Below are positions 7,451 through 18,684 of a stretch of 64,000 nucleotides of DNA, in pieces. The position numbers were made by a program, and so were the translations under genes. Where the stretch lies: contig CM065804.1 in the NCBI GenBank assembly GCA_033398695.1, forward strand, positions 40,811,501 to 40,875,500. The letters are read 5' to 3'. The notes beneath the pieces are model-generated. The model was not told the origin of the DNA. It searched no databases and saw only the letters and a list, made by a program, of their open reading frames with translations. Within the stretch, counting starts at the first letter, position 1, and the number at the start of each line of letters is the position of its first letter. The stretch comes from Orobanche coerulescens (taxonomy: Eukaryota; Streptophyta; Magnoliopsida; Lamiales; Orobanchaceae).

Positions 7451-10411
7451 ATGCATCCTCCTCAGTTCTCGGGAGCTTCGGACCCGATCGGCTGGGAGGG
7501 GTGGATCAAGGAGATATCTAAGGTCTTCACTGCTACTAACTGTCCCGAGGACCGTAAGGTCCCTATTGCCCAGTACTTTCTCACGGGGGACGCTACGGAT
7601 TGGTGGGAGGCCGTTGGGCCCAAAGACCATGTTGCTTCGTGGGCCGAGTTTCAGGAATTGATGGAGGCCGAATATTGCCCGTGGCCGGTCAGACAGGCTC
7701 GAGTACATGCTTTCTATGATGCTCAACCACGAGATATCCCCGTATCTCAAGCTATTGCTGATTTTAACAAGGAGTTGGGTTATGTGAAGACCCAAGTTGT
7801 CGAGGAGAGCGACAAAATTTTCCATTTTTCCAGACGGATGAAGTTGTCGATTCGGGACTATATGTCGGGGCTCGTATGCACTACCTTGAAAGATTACCAG
7901 AGCAGGGCCCTTGCTTACGATATGTCTGTGACGGCGAGTGAGGCGGCCCGCGAGAGTAAGAAACATAAGTCTGCTGGGAACTTTTCGGGCCACAAGGGTG
8001 GGGGTCAGCAGAGATCCCAATCTGCTAACTTCCCCACCGGCGGTGGTCCAGCTCGTTCCGCTGGGGGTCCTCGTGGAACTACCATTGCTCCTTTCCGTGA
8101 TGTGAAGTGTTTCAATTGTGGTCGTACAGGCCACGTCAGTCGTACTTGTTTGAGCCCTTTGCTGACGTGTAATCAGTGTGGCCAGCCGGGCCACAAGGTC
8201 AGTCAGGCCGAGAGGGAGAGAATTCTTGGTGCCCGGGTTTCCATTCCAGCGCCTAGAGAACCAAGTGTGAATCAGGGATCGTTTGCTCCTCAATCTCCGC
8301 CGAGTGCTAGTCGGGGGAGAGGTCGGGGTAAGCCCTCTAAGGGGGGAGCCTCCAGTGTCGGCTCAGCCCACCCGCGTGTCTATGAGATGCGGAGAGCCGA
8401 TGACCCAGCGGCTACCGTGGCGACAGGTACCGTTTATATTCTTTCTCATCCTGTCAGTGTGCTTTTCGATTCAGGTGCTACGCATTCGTTCATATCTTTG
8501 GATTGTGTGCGCCGTTTGAGTCTCGACTGTTTGATGCCTTGTGAACCCTTCATCGTTAAGCTTCCTAGCGGTGATAGGATCGTTGGTGATCAGGAGGTTC
8601 GAGACTGTTCTGTACTTATTTGTGAGAGGACTTGGCCCTCTAATCTTATTGTTGTGAGTATCGAGGGTGAGGATTTGATTCTTGGGGATGATTGGCTCGA
8701 GCGGCATGGTGCGATCATGAACTACCGCACGAGAATCATCACTATGTTAGCCGAGGACGGCACCGAGCACTCTTTCGCGGGGCGAAAGAGGGGAAACCAG
8801 AAATTCGTTATTAACGCCTTGAAGGCGATGAGACTCCTGCGAAAGGGGTGTACTGGCTATTGGTGCTACGCCTTGCAGGCAGAGAGTGGTGGAGTCGAGC
8901 TTTCGTCGATTCCAATCGTTAGCGAGTTTCCTGATGTATTTCCTGACGAGTTACCGGGATTGCCACCGGACCGTGAGGTTGAGTTTGCTATAGAGTTAGA
9001 GCCGGGCGCGACTCCGATTTCTAAGGCGCCGTATCGCATGGCACCTTCAGAGATGTCAGAGTTGAAGAAGCAGTTGAGCGAGCTTCTTGAGTCGGGATAT
9101 GTTCGACCGAGTGCCTCACCTTGGGGCGCACCGGTCCTGTTTGTGCGGAAGAAGGATGGTTCTCTACGCTTGTGTATCGACTATCGCGAATTAAACAAGG
9201 TAACCATCAAGAACAAGTATCCTTTGCCGAGAATTGACGACTTGTTCGACCAGTTGCAGGGAGCTGCGGTATTCTCGAAGATTGATTTGAAATCGGGGTA
9301 CTATCAGCTCCGGGTGAGGGAGTCCGATGTGCCGAAAACAGCTTTTCGGATGAGATACGGACATTATGAGTTTGTAGTTATGCCTTTCGGGTTAACTAAC
9401 GCGCCGGCGGTGTTCATGCAGTTGATGAACAAAGTCTTTATCGAGTATTTGGATAAGTGTGTCGTCGTTTTCATTGACGATATTCTTATTTATTCGAGGA
9501 ACGAGGAAGAGCATGCCCATCATTTGCGAGTAGTATTAGACATCTTGAGGACCGAGCAACTCTATGCGAAGTTCTCGAAATGTGAGTTCTGGCTGAAGGA
9601 AGTGATGTTTCTAGGTCACGTGATTTCAGCCGAGGGGGTTCGTGTGGATCCACAGAAGATAGAGGCAGTATTGGATTGGGCACCGCCCAAGAATGTGAAG
9701 GAGATCCGTAGTTTCTTGGGTTTGGCTAGCTACTACCGTAGGTTCGTCGAGGGTTTCTCGAAACTAGCTCGGCCACTTACACAGTTGCTCCAGAAGTCCG
9801 AGAAGTTCGTCTGGAATGACGAGAGGCAGTCGAGTTTTGAGGAGCTGAAGAGGAGTTTGACTTCAGCCCCGGTTTTAGCATTGCCATGCGGTAACGAGGG
9901 TTTTGCTGTTTACACTGATGCTTCGGGTCAGGGTCTTGGGTGTGTATTGATGCAGCACGGCAAGACCATTGCGTATGCGTCAAGACAGTTGAGGCCGTAT
10001 GAGCTTAACGACCCTACTCACGATTTGGAGTTAGCGGCAGTTGTTTTTGCACTCAAGATTTGGCGTCACTATCTTTTCGGCTCTGCATGTCAGATTTTTA
10101 CCGATCATAAAAGCCTGAAATACATATTTACTCAGCGAGAGTTGAATATGAGGCAGAGGAGGTGGTTAGAGCTGATTAAGGATTATGACCTCGAAATCCT
10201 TTATCATCCGGGCAAGGCGAACGTCGTGGCCGACGCCTTGAGTCGGAAACCGGTTGCGTTGCGAACGCTTGAGATCTTTACGTCTCAGTCTGAGCTTCGG
10301 CGGGCTTTGATCGAGTTAGATGTTGAGGTTTTGTTGCCTGGAGCTGTCGGGCAACTTTGTGCTTTAGAGATTTCGTCGTCTTTGATCGATGAAATTAAGT
10401 CAAATGATTAG
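7451..10411 (+). CDS. T1 gag-protease-reverse transcriptase-RNase H polyprotein
   Basis: A 986-residue polyprotein for particle formation and cDNA synthesis. Order: gag (about residues 1-210, including a WWEAVGP block); a zinc knuckle [14 protein letters not shown]; a second, defective knuckle ([13 protein letters not shown], last cysteine missing); protease with [11 protein letters not shown] near residue 338; reverse transcriptase with [10 protein letters not shown] near 573 and catalytic FIDDILIYS near 674; and RNase H from YTDASG near 820 to ADALSRK near 926. The start is uncertain: homology begins a few codons upstream (DRWLQDVIK) and the basic N-terminal gag segment of T2 and T3 (MLRGRRGR type) is absent, so this gag is 5'-deleted. 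A frameshift at about 10405 ends the frame before integrase. Confidence 0.93.
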   Translation: MHPPQFSGASDPIGWEGWIKEISKVFTATNCPEDRKVPIAQYFLTGDATDWWEAVGPKDHVASWAEFQELMEAEYCPWPVRQARVHAFYDAQPRDIPVSQAIADFNKELGYVKTQVVEESDKIFHFSRRMKLSIRDYMSGLVCTTLKDYQSRALAYDMSVTASEAARESKKHKSAGNFSGHKGGGQQRSQSANFPTGGGPARSAGGPRGTTIAPFRDVKCFNCGRTGHVSRTCLSPLLTCNQCGQPGHKVSQAERERILGARVSIPAPREPSVNQGSFAPQSPPSASRGRGRGKPSKGGASSVGSAHPRVYEMRRADDPAATVATGTVYILSHPVSVLFDSGATHSFISLDCVRRLSLDCLMPCEPFIVKLPSGDRIVGDQEVRDCSVLICERTWPSNLIVVSIEGEDLILGDDWLERHGAIMNYRTRIITMLAEDGTEHSFAGRKRGNQKFVINALKAMRLLRKGCTGYWCYALQAESGGVELSSIPIVSEFPDVFPDELPGLPPDREVEFAIELEPGATPISKAPYRMAPSEMSELKKQLSELLESGYVRPSASPWGAPVLFVRKKDGSLRLCIDYRELNKVTIKNKYPLPRIDDLFDQLQGAAVFSKIDLKSGYYQLRVRESDVPKTAFRMRYGHYEFVVMPFGLTNAPAVFMQLMNKVFIEYLDKCVVVFIDDILIYSRNEEEHAHHLRVVLDILRTEQLYAKFSKCEFWLKEVMFLGHVISAEGVRVDPQKIEAVLDWAPPKNVKEIRSFLGLASYYRRFVEGFSKLARPLTQLLQKSEKFVWNDERQSSFEELKRSLTSAPVLALPCGNEGFAVYTDASGQGLGCVLMQHGKTIAYASRQLRPYELNDPTHDLELAAVVFALKIWRHYLFGSACQIFTDHKSLKYIFTQRELNMRQRRWLELIKDYDLEILYHPGKANVVADALSRKPVALRTLEIFTSQSELRRALIELDVEVLLPGAVGQLCALEISSSLIDEIKSND

Positions 10412-10419
10412 AGGATCCG

Positions 10420-11811
10420 ATGATTACTCAAATCCGAGAGAACGTTCTTAAAGGGAAGTCTCCTGGGTTTGTGATTCATGAGGATGGTGTTTTGAGATTT
10501 CAGAGTCGGCTTTGTGTACTGAACGACTCGAAGTTGAGGCAGAGTATTTTGCGTGAGGCCCATGCTACACCTTACTCCGTTCATCCTGGTTCGAGTAAGA
10601 TGTACAAAGACCTGAGGAGGAATTTCTGGTGGAATAATATGAAGGAGGAGGTCGCACAATTTGTAGCGAGATGTTTGACTTGTCAGCAGGTCAAAATCGA
10701 GCATCAGCGACCGGCAGGGTTATTACAGTCACTTCCTGTTCCGGAATGGAAATGGGAAGATATATCGATGGACTTCATTACGAGTCTGCCGAGATCGAGA
10801 TCGGGCATGAACATGGTATGGGTGATTGTTGATCGTTTGACCAAGTCGGCACATTTTCTGGGCATCAAGGACACTTGGGGCCCAGAGAAGTTAGCTCGTG
10901 TGTTTATCGCTCAGATTGTGAGGCTTCACGGTACTCCGAAGTCTATCGTTTCGGATCGTGATGGCCGTTTTGTATCGCACTTTTGGCAGGCGGTGCATAA
11001 GGCGTTGGGTACTCGTTTGCGTTTGAGTACCTCTTTTCATCCCCAGTCAGATGGACAGTCGGAACGCACTATCCAGACGTTCGAGGATATGATGCGTGCT
11101 TGTGCTCTCGATTGGAGCAATAACTGGGAGGAGCATTTGCCATTGATCGAATTCACGTACAACAATAGTTGGCACGCGTCGATTCGGATGGCACCGTATG
11201 AGGCGCTTTATGGGCGGCGATGTCGATCACCGATTTGTTGGGATGAGGCGTCCGATTTGATCGGGACCGAGCCGGATGTCGTTTTAGAGACGAGGCGGAA
11301 GATAGAATTAATTCGGGAACGAATGTTGACTGCCCAGAGTCGACAGAAGTCATATGTCGATGTCCGTCGTCGACCTTTGGAATTCGAGGTGGGAGACCAC
11401 GTTTTACTAAAAGTGTCGCCGACGAGAGGTGTTTTCCGTTTCGGGAAAAAGGGGAAGTTTAGTCCGAGATTTATCGGGCCCTTCGAGATTCTCGAGCGAG
11501 TCGGTGGGCTAGCATACCGTTTGGCGTTACCTCCGGCTTTGAGTCATGTGCATAGCGTTTTTCATGTTTCCCAGCTGAGGAAATATGTCCCGGATCCTAG
11601 TCACGTCATCGATTATGGGGAGATTGCTGTCGCCGAGGATGTTACTTTTGAAGAACGTCCTTTGAAGATCTTGGAGCGTCGTGAGAAACGACTGAGGCAT
11701 AAGACCATACCTTTGGTCAAGGTGCAGTGGTCGAGGCACGGTGTCGAGGAGGCAACTTGGGAAACCGAGGATAGCATGCGTGCTAGGTACCCCGAGTTGT
11801 TTGTTTCTTAA
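10420..11811 (+). CDS. T1 integrase with chromodomain
   Basis: This 463-residue frame is the rest of pol, separated from RNase H by a one-base frame change near 10405; in an intact element it would be one polyprotein. It holds the HHCC zinc domain (AHATPYSVHPG near residue 46, CLTCQQ near 85). Next is the catalytic core with D in MDFIT (about 116), D in SDRDG (about 177) and E in QSERT (about 213), then a GPFEILERVG C-terminal segment. It ends in a chromodomain-like tail (residues about 407-460, including VKVQWSRHG and EEATWE). The tail is typical of Tekay/Del chromoviruses and is thought to direct integration to marked chromatin. The stop codon overlaps the conserved palindrome at 11810. Confidence 0.93.
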   Translation: MITQIRENVLKGKSPGFVIHEDGVLRFQSRLCVLNDSKLRQSILREAHATPYSVHPGSSKMYKDLRRNFWWNNMKEEVAQFVARCLTCQQVKIEHQRPAGLLQSLPVPEWKWEDISMDFITSLPRSRSGMNMVWVIVDRLTKSAHFLGIKDTWGPEKLARVFIAQIVRLHGTPKSIVSDRDGRFVSHFWQAVHKALGTRLRLSTSFHPQSDGQSERTIQTFEDMMRACALDWSNNWEEHLPLIEFTYNNSWHASIRMAPYEALYGRRCRSPICWDEASDLIGTEPDVVLETRRKIELIRERMLTAQSRQKSYVDVRRRPLEFEVGDHVLLKVSPTRGVFRFGKKGKFSPRFIGPFEILERVGGLAYRLALPPALSHVHSVFHVSQLRKYVPDPSHVIDYGEIAVAEDVTFEERPLKILERREKRLRHKTIPLVKVQWSRHGVEEATWETEDSMRARYPELFVS

Positions 11812-11846
11812 GTTTCGGGACGAAACTTATTTTTAGAGGGGTAGAT
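11810..11846 (+). promoter_or_regulatory. T1 pre-PPT palindrome and polypurine tract
   Basis: AAGTTTCGGGACGAAACTT (11810-11828) can fold into an eight-pair hairpin and overlaps the pol stop codon. It is followed by TTTTTAGAGGGGTAGAT, the plus-strand priming tract, up to the 3' LTR start at 11847. The hairpin recurs at the same place in T2 (28310), T3 (30950, 38265) and the non-coding T4 (52793). Confidence 0.75.
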
Positions 11847-14011
11847 TGTAATATCCGCATTTTTTCTTCTTTTTCCGATATTCCCATTTTGGTGTATTTT
11901 TATTTTCGGTAGCTCGCTTGTAACCATGTAGACATTTTGAATCTATGTTATTCTTGGAGTTTCTCCATCTGGGATGACCTTGGTGATGTTTTGATATTAT
12001 TCCGTTTTATGTCATGTATTATGGCATGGACGTTCGATTCTCGTGGAACTCGTTCGCTTTCGTAATTTCTTTGGGTTCACGAGTTCGTATAGTTGAGTTG
12101 TTCGTGTTGGGAGTTTCGGTTTGTTAATCCGACGTCGTATCGCGGATTTTGAACGTTTGGGCCGTTTCGTAATTTCTCTAAGTTACGGGGTGGTTTCCAT
12201 CCCTGTCTGTTCCGAACCCTCGAGTAGTTGGAATCACGTTTCATTTTATATCTTTTGTCGTTGGCTTGAATCTGTCGGAAGTATATCAGTTGGTAGCAGA
12301 TACGTCTCGTTACTTCCCGATCATTTCCTCGTCGAGAAGTGATTCAGATTTCTGCTTGCTGTCTCAGGCGATGTTACGGCCGTAAGCCGCATTGTTACGG
12401 CCGTAATGCTCGAGAGTTACGGCCGTAAGTTTCCCTTATACGACGTAATATGAGTTCGTTTTCTGCACTTGATTCCAGTGGGGGGGTTACGGGCGTAACA
12501 CGCTAGAGTTACGGCCGTAAGTATTGATACGGCCGTAATGGTGTCTTGATACGGCCGTAAGTGTCGTTCGTAAATTTGGCCCAGTTTCATTCCTGGGAAC
12601 AGTTACGGCCGTAAGGCAGGAGAGTTACGGCCGTAATGTTCCTATGTTACGGCCGTATGTTATGGATGTTACGGCTGTAACACCGGCCAGTATATAAACT
12701 GGCAGCAACCGTGTTTTTTCTCATTTCTCACCTCTCTCATTTCTCTTCGCGACGGGAATGACTTGGGGAGCTAGGTTTCGCCCGATTTTCGCCCAAACAC
12801 CATTGTAGAAGTATATTCAAGCTTCATATCATCAACCTATCGCTAATCATTCATTGTTCATCGTCAAATCAAGGTAAAATCTCTTAGAACCCTACTTTTG
12901 GATAATTTGGGGGTTTTGGGATTTTCTTCCGATTCGTTCCGTTTTGTTGGTGGATTCATGATGAATATGATTAGTCTTGTTGATATCATTAGTTTTCCTA
13001 CGGATTCATGGTATATTTTCATAGCTTTGCGAAATCGAGGGGGTTTGGTTGTGGTCCGCCCTCGTTGTTATTTTTATTCGATATACATGAATCGTAGGCG
13101 GGTTTCCGGGTGTATTCCATTTCCATAATCGTTTAGAAGTGGTTGTGATTGTGCTTTTCGAATCGTTAGGTTCATTTTCGTCGGTTCCTCGCGGTCGTGC
13201 TTGATTCTTCCGTTCCGTTCGTGTCATCGTCTATTTAATCGAGGCAAGTATCCTTATGAACTTACAATCTTGACGTAGTAGTATTGTATGAGAAATGGTG
13301 TGTGTGTATGCTCACTACAGGTTTGATCCGACGGGGTCTCGGTAGGGGTCCACAGAGACGTGGATCGACGAGCTTGCTTTTAACCACTACGGGTTAGATC
13401 CGACGGGGTCTCGGTAGGGGTCCACAGAGACGTGGATCGACGGTTAATTGTGGTGCATTTTACAAATGTGATTTGATATTGGCATTTCCGGAAATGAGTG
13501 CTTTGGAACTATGTTTTCTTGATTGCATGCATTTACTATATGTATGAGATGTAAGTTGTTCATTTGGTTACTTGTACTAGCGTAATTGCTAACCCCTTTG
13601 GGGACCCGTTTTGGGGAAATTCGTTTTATGAATTTCAGGTCAGGTTCATCGAGACGAGCGGGCGCTGGACCAGTACGCGGATGATGGTCGTGCGTGATGA
13701 TTGTGCACGAGTGGTGTCTTATTGCTTTCTATCTTTTTATCTTTTGTGGTCTTTGAACTAATAGAAGTACTCGAGTACTTAAGAACTTTTACTCGTCAGG
13801 ATTGTATTTGTTGATTATTATGTTTGTGTCGGATTATGGTGTTATGTTATACCGGTTGAACCGGGTGGATTATTTTGTTGGGCGTCTTTATGACGAGGTA
13901 TTTTTCTGTAGTTTCTGTGAGTCGATGAGTATGATGCTTGTTCAGCCTGGTGGGTCCTATATAGGGATTCACGGCACTGTAATATACCTCGGATATCCTG
14001 GGGGTGTTACA
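11847..14011 (+). repeat. T1 3' LTR
   Basis: Same 2165-base length as the 5' LTR and the same order of parts. Outside the array the differences are few: single substitutions, a four-base indel near 13220 and a GT-repeat length change near 13300. Inside the array (12374-12680) about twenty changes cluster. Confidence 0.95.
12374..12680 (+). repeat. Palindrome array TTACGGCCGTAA in T1 3' LTR
   Basis: Same 21-22 base spacing as the 5' LTR array. Several units are perfect here but degraded in the 5' LTR (for example at about 12601 and 12623), while others are the reverse (the unit near 12440 lost two bases). It ends 11 bases before TATATAAA. Confidence 0.9.
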
Positions 14012-15023
14012 GATTAGGACAGACATTTTGTTGATTTGACATGTTCATTTGATGTCCTCCTTGATTCATTGGAGGCATGTTTTGCTTCCAGGAAAAATTT
14101 GGATGATTCCTCCAATTTGGATTATAAGTTGGAGCAAATGGACTATCCGAAGATTTTCCATATGAATGTAACACATTGACTTCTTCATTAAAAATTTCAT
14201 GATTTTGTGGACCAGAGGGACAAGATTGAGATGAATGAAATGATTCCGCACATAAAATGCAAAATTCATTTTTTGAGTTTGACGAGGGGATGGATTGCTT
14301 CAAGACTAACGCATCTACTTTTCGTACTAAATCATCTATAGTAGATTTTATTTCAACATCTTGTTTAACCTCGTAAATTCCACCTTTTTTTGGGGTCGTA
14401 TGCATCGATTTGGCTCTAGAGTCGAGTGAATTCCATTGTTGTGAATTAATTGACATATTTTCTAGTGCATTCCAAGCTTCGTCTCCAATAAGGTGAAGAA
14501 ATTTTCCACCATGCATTGATTGTATTAATTGGCGATTGTTTGGAGTTAAACCGTCATAAATATATTTTACCAAACGCCATATTTCAAAACCATGATGAGG
14601 ACACTTAAGGATTAAATCATTAAATCTTTCCCAACACTCATAAAATTCTTCATTTTCTTTTTGGAAAAATTCTGATATTTCTCTTCTAAGACTATCAGTT
14701 TTGGACATTGGAAAAATTTTTGTGAGAAATTTATTCACTAATTGGTCCCAACTAGTAATTGTTCTTGCTTGAAGAGAATTTAGCCAGAATTTTGCTTTAT
14801 CTTTGAGTGAAAATGGAAATAATCTAAGTTTGACAGATTCATCAGAGAAATTTTGGAATCGGAAAGTAGAACAAATGTCGAGAAATTCCTTGACATGCAT
14901 ATACAGATCTTCTCTTTCCAAACCGTGAAAAGATGGAAGAAGTTGAATTATTGATGGTTTAAGTTCGAAATGAGTTGCATTAGTTGTAGGCAACACTATG
15001 CAAGAAGGAGAGTTAGCACTCAC
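14012..15023 (-). pseudogene. Athila gag, N-terminal part (split by T1)
   Basis: The minus-strand frame encodes the N-terminal part of an Athila-type gag. A QLLPSFHGLEREDLYMHVKEF start of the gag domain (from about residue 30) leads through a KFWLNSLQ block and a WERFNDLILKCPHHG block to a cysteine-rich FCILCAESFHSSQSC segment near residue 250, then an Asn/Gln-rich tail. Gag would form the particle. The frame is cut at 14012 by T1; its continuation is the frame beginning near 5212 in the same strand. The open frame is long, so the break by T1 may have come while gag was still fairly intact. Confidence 0.88.
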
Positions 15024-16787
15024 TGGAGAAAAATATTCTATTAAAGTTTTCTCTTTTGCAACTTGATTATTCCGATTTTCGATTTCGTCATTTTTTGTAT
15101 CGGTTTTGTTTGTTGAACTTCAATTTTAGTTAAGGACAATCTTCTTCTCGTTAATTGACCTTTATTATTTCGTTGCCAAACTTGCATTCACCAATATTTT
15201 AATTTTTTTAACTTTGCATACAAACCAAATTATGATAGTCGATCGAACTTCCAGATCGTTGGAGGCGTCACAATGGTCGCACTTAAAATCCAACTTTCTT
15301 CGGCATGTACAACAGAGGCCTTTTTGCCAAAATTCAATCGATTTTCAAAATCAGTTTGTACAAGATTGATATTTAGCTTTTCTCTATTCAAATCGAACAA
15401 AGTAGTGAGTGAAAAATATCAATCCCTTGTTGAATCTTTTAAAGGATTTTGTTGTTTTAAGTATTTTTTTTGACTTTTTATATTTTTATTATTATTAATA
15501 ATAATGATAATTATTATAATTATTACTAAAATTATAGGATGTAATAGATTGCAAAGGAATAAATTTACTAATTGATCTACGGAAGCAATATATATTGATA
15601 AACTAAATTGTACGACGAGAAATATTGCAACTAAACTAAATGTCTAAGAATACTGTAAATAGAAAATAACAACTAAAAACACAATCTAACTTTACCACTA
15701 GAAGATTCTATTAAAACTAAAGACAAGATATAAAAATTAAAAAAAAATCTGATTTTTTTTAATATTTTATATTTTTTTAGTTTTTATATTTTTATATTTA
15801 TTATAATTTTATTATATTTTTAGACTAATAATATTGAGCTAATATATATATATCCAGATATATTATTTATTTTTTTCACAAAAAAAAATTCAGATTATTT
15901 TTAGAAAATAAATTACAAACTTTTATTTTATTTATGCAAACAATAAAAATAGTTTTTTTTAGACAAATTTTCGCTTCTGTTTTTTTTTTTTTTTTTATAA
16001 ATTTTCAGGTTTTTAATTTTTTTTAGTATTTTCCCTTTTTTTATTAAAGTATTGTAATTTATTTTCTTAAAAGAAATTCTGTTTTTATTAAAAAAAATTC
16101 AAAGTTCAGATTTTTTTGTTATATATATTCCATATTATTTAAATTATTAATTCTTAATCTGATTTTTTTTTAGATTTTTATGAAAAGTAAATTTTTAATA
16201 AAACTAGTAGGTTTTACTTTTTAAAAATAAAATAAATAATTCAGATTTTTATTTATTACAAAAAATAATATTCCAGATTATTTAAATTTATTTTTATTAT
16301 TTTTTTATTTTTTTCGAATTTAAATTAAAAATTTTGATTTTTTTAATATTAATATTCCAAAATTACAAAAATATTACCTTAAAGTCAAAAACTTTTTTGT
16401 ATTTTCCAGATCTTTTTTTTAAAATAAAAATAAATAAGTTCTGAATTTCTTAAATTTTTTCAGATTTTTTTTTATATTTTTGTATTTTTTTTGGACTTTT
16501 TATTTTTTTTTTATTTTATTATTATTTTTACGAAAATGAACAGTAGCTTTTATTATTATTACTTATATTTTTATATTTATTATTATAAGTTTTTATTATT
16601 TTTCAGATTTTTTTATGAACGTAAAGAGAAAATAAATTCTACTACTAACTATTATTTATACTAACACAATCTAAAACGGATATTAAAAAGATAGATAATA
16701 ATAAAGAAAAGCAGTAAAATAAATAACTAGTAGAAGAATTTAACTAACTTGGTGACGACATGCCTTGTACTTCGCTTATACTTTGCG
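15024..16787 (-). other. AT-rich Athila leader (no gene seen)
   Basis: This stretch between the primer site and gag has no supported ORF. From about 15480 to 16640 it is almost pure A/T with T-runs of 8-18 and many ATT repeats. A long AT-rich 5' region fits an Athila-type leader. I see no other feature in it. Confidence 0.6.
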
Positions 16788-16804
16788 CCTCCAAAACGGC
16801 GCCA
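16788..16804 (-). promoter_or_regulatory. Athila primer binding site
   Basis: The minus strand reads TGGCGCCGTTTTGGAGG just after the LTR end. TGGCGCCGTT is the usual start of Athila primer sites. Confidence 0.8.
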
Positions 16805-16810
16805 AAAACT

Positions 16811-18142
16811 TGTTGTTTGTTGATTCTTTAGTCTAATACTCGCAAGCGCACGATTTGTTCGATGTAGATATGCGGTGCAATGTCGATTCCACATGAAGGA
16901 CTATAATAGTGAAGTCAAATTATTCCTATCGTTTTGAACCAAATTATATTAAATTATAACCTAGTCCCAAATAATTTGATTTTTGATTGATTAAAATAAT
17001 TGCAACAAATAACATTAATTTTTAAGTAGATTTTAGATAAATTGATTTTAAATAATTTACTAGGGTTTAGAGTCCACCAATATCTATTTATTATTTATTT
17101 TATATTTTAATTCCAAGAAATTCAGGGAATAGATTCTGAAATCAATCTCACTATTTCCCTATAGATTTGACAATAAGTACCAAATTATAATTCAAATATA
17201 GATTTTCCTTCGCTTGAAAAATGTAATTTCTAAGCATTATATGTATCCAATTTAATGGAAAACAAATAATCAAAGAAATTAACTAATATCAATAATCACA
17301 AAGCAATGGGGAATTTATAACTATCAAAGATACGTGATATAATTGATGAAATAATATTCCCCTATTGAATCGAAAATCATAATCGTTAAAAATATTTATT
17401 TGAAATTATTATATAAATATTAATAATAATATAGACATGGTTTCAACATAACCCCAGTAAAAGAAAATTACTCACTCATAATAACAACATAAATAAATAA
17501 ATATTCCATAATATTATTACTTAAATATAATTTTATTACACAATATTTTTATTTCTCTCCCTTACAATAATATCTCTCTATTTTTTCTCCTTTTTTTCTC
17601 CTCCAAAACACTACACATCCATCCCCTATTTATACTACTTCAAAATCAATAAAATAATAATTTTTACAATTTTAAAATCCCACACTCAATAATTTCACGG
17701 TACGCTAAAGGTGCGATGTCATGGATGACATCAGCACAGAGTTGAATTTCTGATCCAATCGGGTGTTGACACGTGGCACAATATGGTCTGTCTATTTAAT
17801 TGTCCTTCGAACGGTCATAACTTCTTCATACGAACTCGGATTCGGATGAATTTTTTTTAAAACGATCATCTCGACGAGACGAATAAAATGAGACCAGTCG
17901 TGACTATATTTGAATTTTAGAAAAATATCGTCCTTGAACCAATTGATTTGTCTTGTACCGGTTGGTTAACCTGGAGATATAATTTAATTCCAATTAATAA
18001 TCCAAAAATAACACAAAATTATAGAAAATTCTAATAAAATGAAATAATATAAATATATGGTAAAACGAATAAATTATCACACAAAACACACAATTATATA
18101 TATAAAATACTAATAAAAATATTACTCAAAATATACCAAACA
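16811..18142 (-). repeat. Athila 5' LTR
   Basis: A block of about 1332 bases that begins TGTTTGGTATATT at 18142 and ends ACAACA at 16811 on the minus strand. It contains a TATA-like AGTATAAATAGGG at about 17625-17640, and the conserved LTR end motif with GTGGAATCGACA and GTGCGCTTGCGAG near 16845-16895. The left edge of the neighbouring Reina/CRM-like gag ends exactly here, so the Athila element probably inserted into that gag. No palindrome array is visible in this LTR. Confidence 0.7.
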
Positions 18143-18641
18143 GTTGTTTTACTCTTCTCCATGAACGTACCGGACCTTTCCGTTGTCGTTTCTGTTGGGC
18201 TATCAACTTATCCCACCATACGGCTGCGATGCTTTTCAGACGGAAAGCAATCATCTTTACTTGTTTGTGCTCTGGAATCTCCATGATGTCGAAGAAGCGG
18301 TCGACCTCGATTTGCCAATCTAAAAATTCTTCAACACCTACATTCCCATAGAAGTAGGGAATGTCGGACTTCATTCGATAATCGGGGTCTTCCCGGGGTG
18401 GTTCTTCATCTCGGTCGGACTCGGAGTCGGAACTAGAATTGGTGATCGGGTGGCATCGGCCACCGGGTTGAGGTTGATGACGACCCTCGTACCTATCTCG
18501 TCTTGGGCAGTTATTGTTGTTGGCGTTAAGCTACTTCGTGAATGCGGTTGTCAGTGTGTTGAGAGACGAGCAAAAGGCCGCTGTTAACCCATCAAGATCT
18601 GCTCTCGTGAGGGATGGTGGTGGTGGCGGTTGTTCTGCCAT
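18143..18641 (-). pseudogene. Reina/CRM-like gag, N-terminal part
   Basis: Starts MAEQPPPPPSL at 18641. It runs through an acidic Ser/Asp/Glu stretch to a conserved gag block (KSDIPYFYGNVGVEEFLDWQ, then EVDRFF, MEIPEHKQVKM, WWDKL and RKGPVRSWRRVKQL) before being cut. One in-frame TAG interrupts it near 18535. The block is the gag matrix/capsid start found in chromoviruses whose gag begins KVDIPxFxG. The last codons read into Athila LTR sequence. Lineage within the chromoviruses is uncertain. Confidence 0.75.
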
Positions 18642-18670
18642 CTCGAAGGTGAAGAGACAGGTAAGTTCGT

Positions 18671-18682
18671 TCTCTGATACCA
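18671..18682 (-). promoter_or_regulatory. Primer binding site of the Reina/CRM-like fragment
   Basis: The minus strand reads TGGTATCAGAGA two bases after the TGTGTCA LTR end, the initiator-tRNA type of site. Confidence 0.75.
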
Positions 18683-18684
18683 AT

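Larger units (their letters stand above)
5218..14011 (+). mobile_element. T1: complete Tekay/Del-type chromovirus (Gypsy)
   Basis: This complete LTR retrotransposon of 8794 bases is flanked by the 5-base duplication GATTA (5213-5217 and 14012-14016). Both LTRs are 2165 bases, start TGTAATATCC and end GGGTGTTACA. Inside are a TGGTATCGGAGC primer site, gag-protease-RT-RNase H, integrase with a C-terminal chromodomain, and a polypurine tract. The two LTRs differ by a dozen or so changes outside the palindrome array, and the coding region has one obvious frameshift, so the insertion looks recent. It disrupts the Athila gag. Confidence 0.95.
2601..18142 (-). mobile_element. Athila-type Gypsy element, 3'-truncated, split by T1
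   Basis: The element reads on the minus strand: 5' LTR (18142-16811), a TGGCGCC-type primer site, a very AT-rich leader, gag, protease and reverse transcriptase. It stops inside RNase H near 2640; integrase and the 3' LTR are absent. T1 (5218-14011) is inserted in gag with a GATTA duplication at 5213-5217 and 14012-14016. The primer site, the DLGASVNLLP protease and the FMDDFSVFG reverse transcriptase place it in the Athila group. Several stops and frameshifts show it is dead. Confidence 0.85.

Noticed and set aside
10400..10425. Programmed frameshift between RNase H and integrase in T1
   Set aside because: T2 and T3 encode this joint in one frame, and T1 lacks one base relative to T2; simple deletion is the better explanation.
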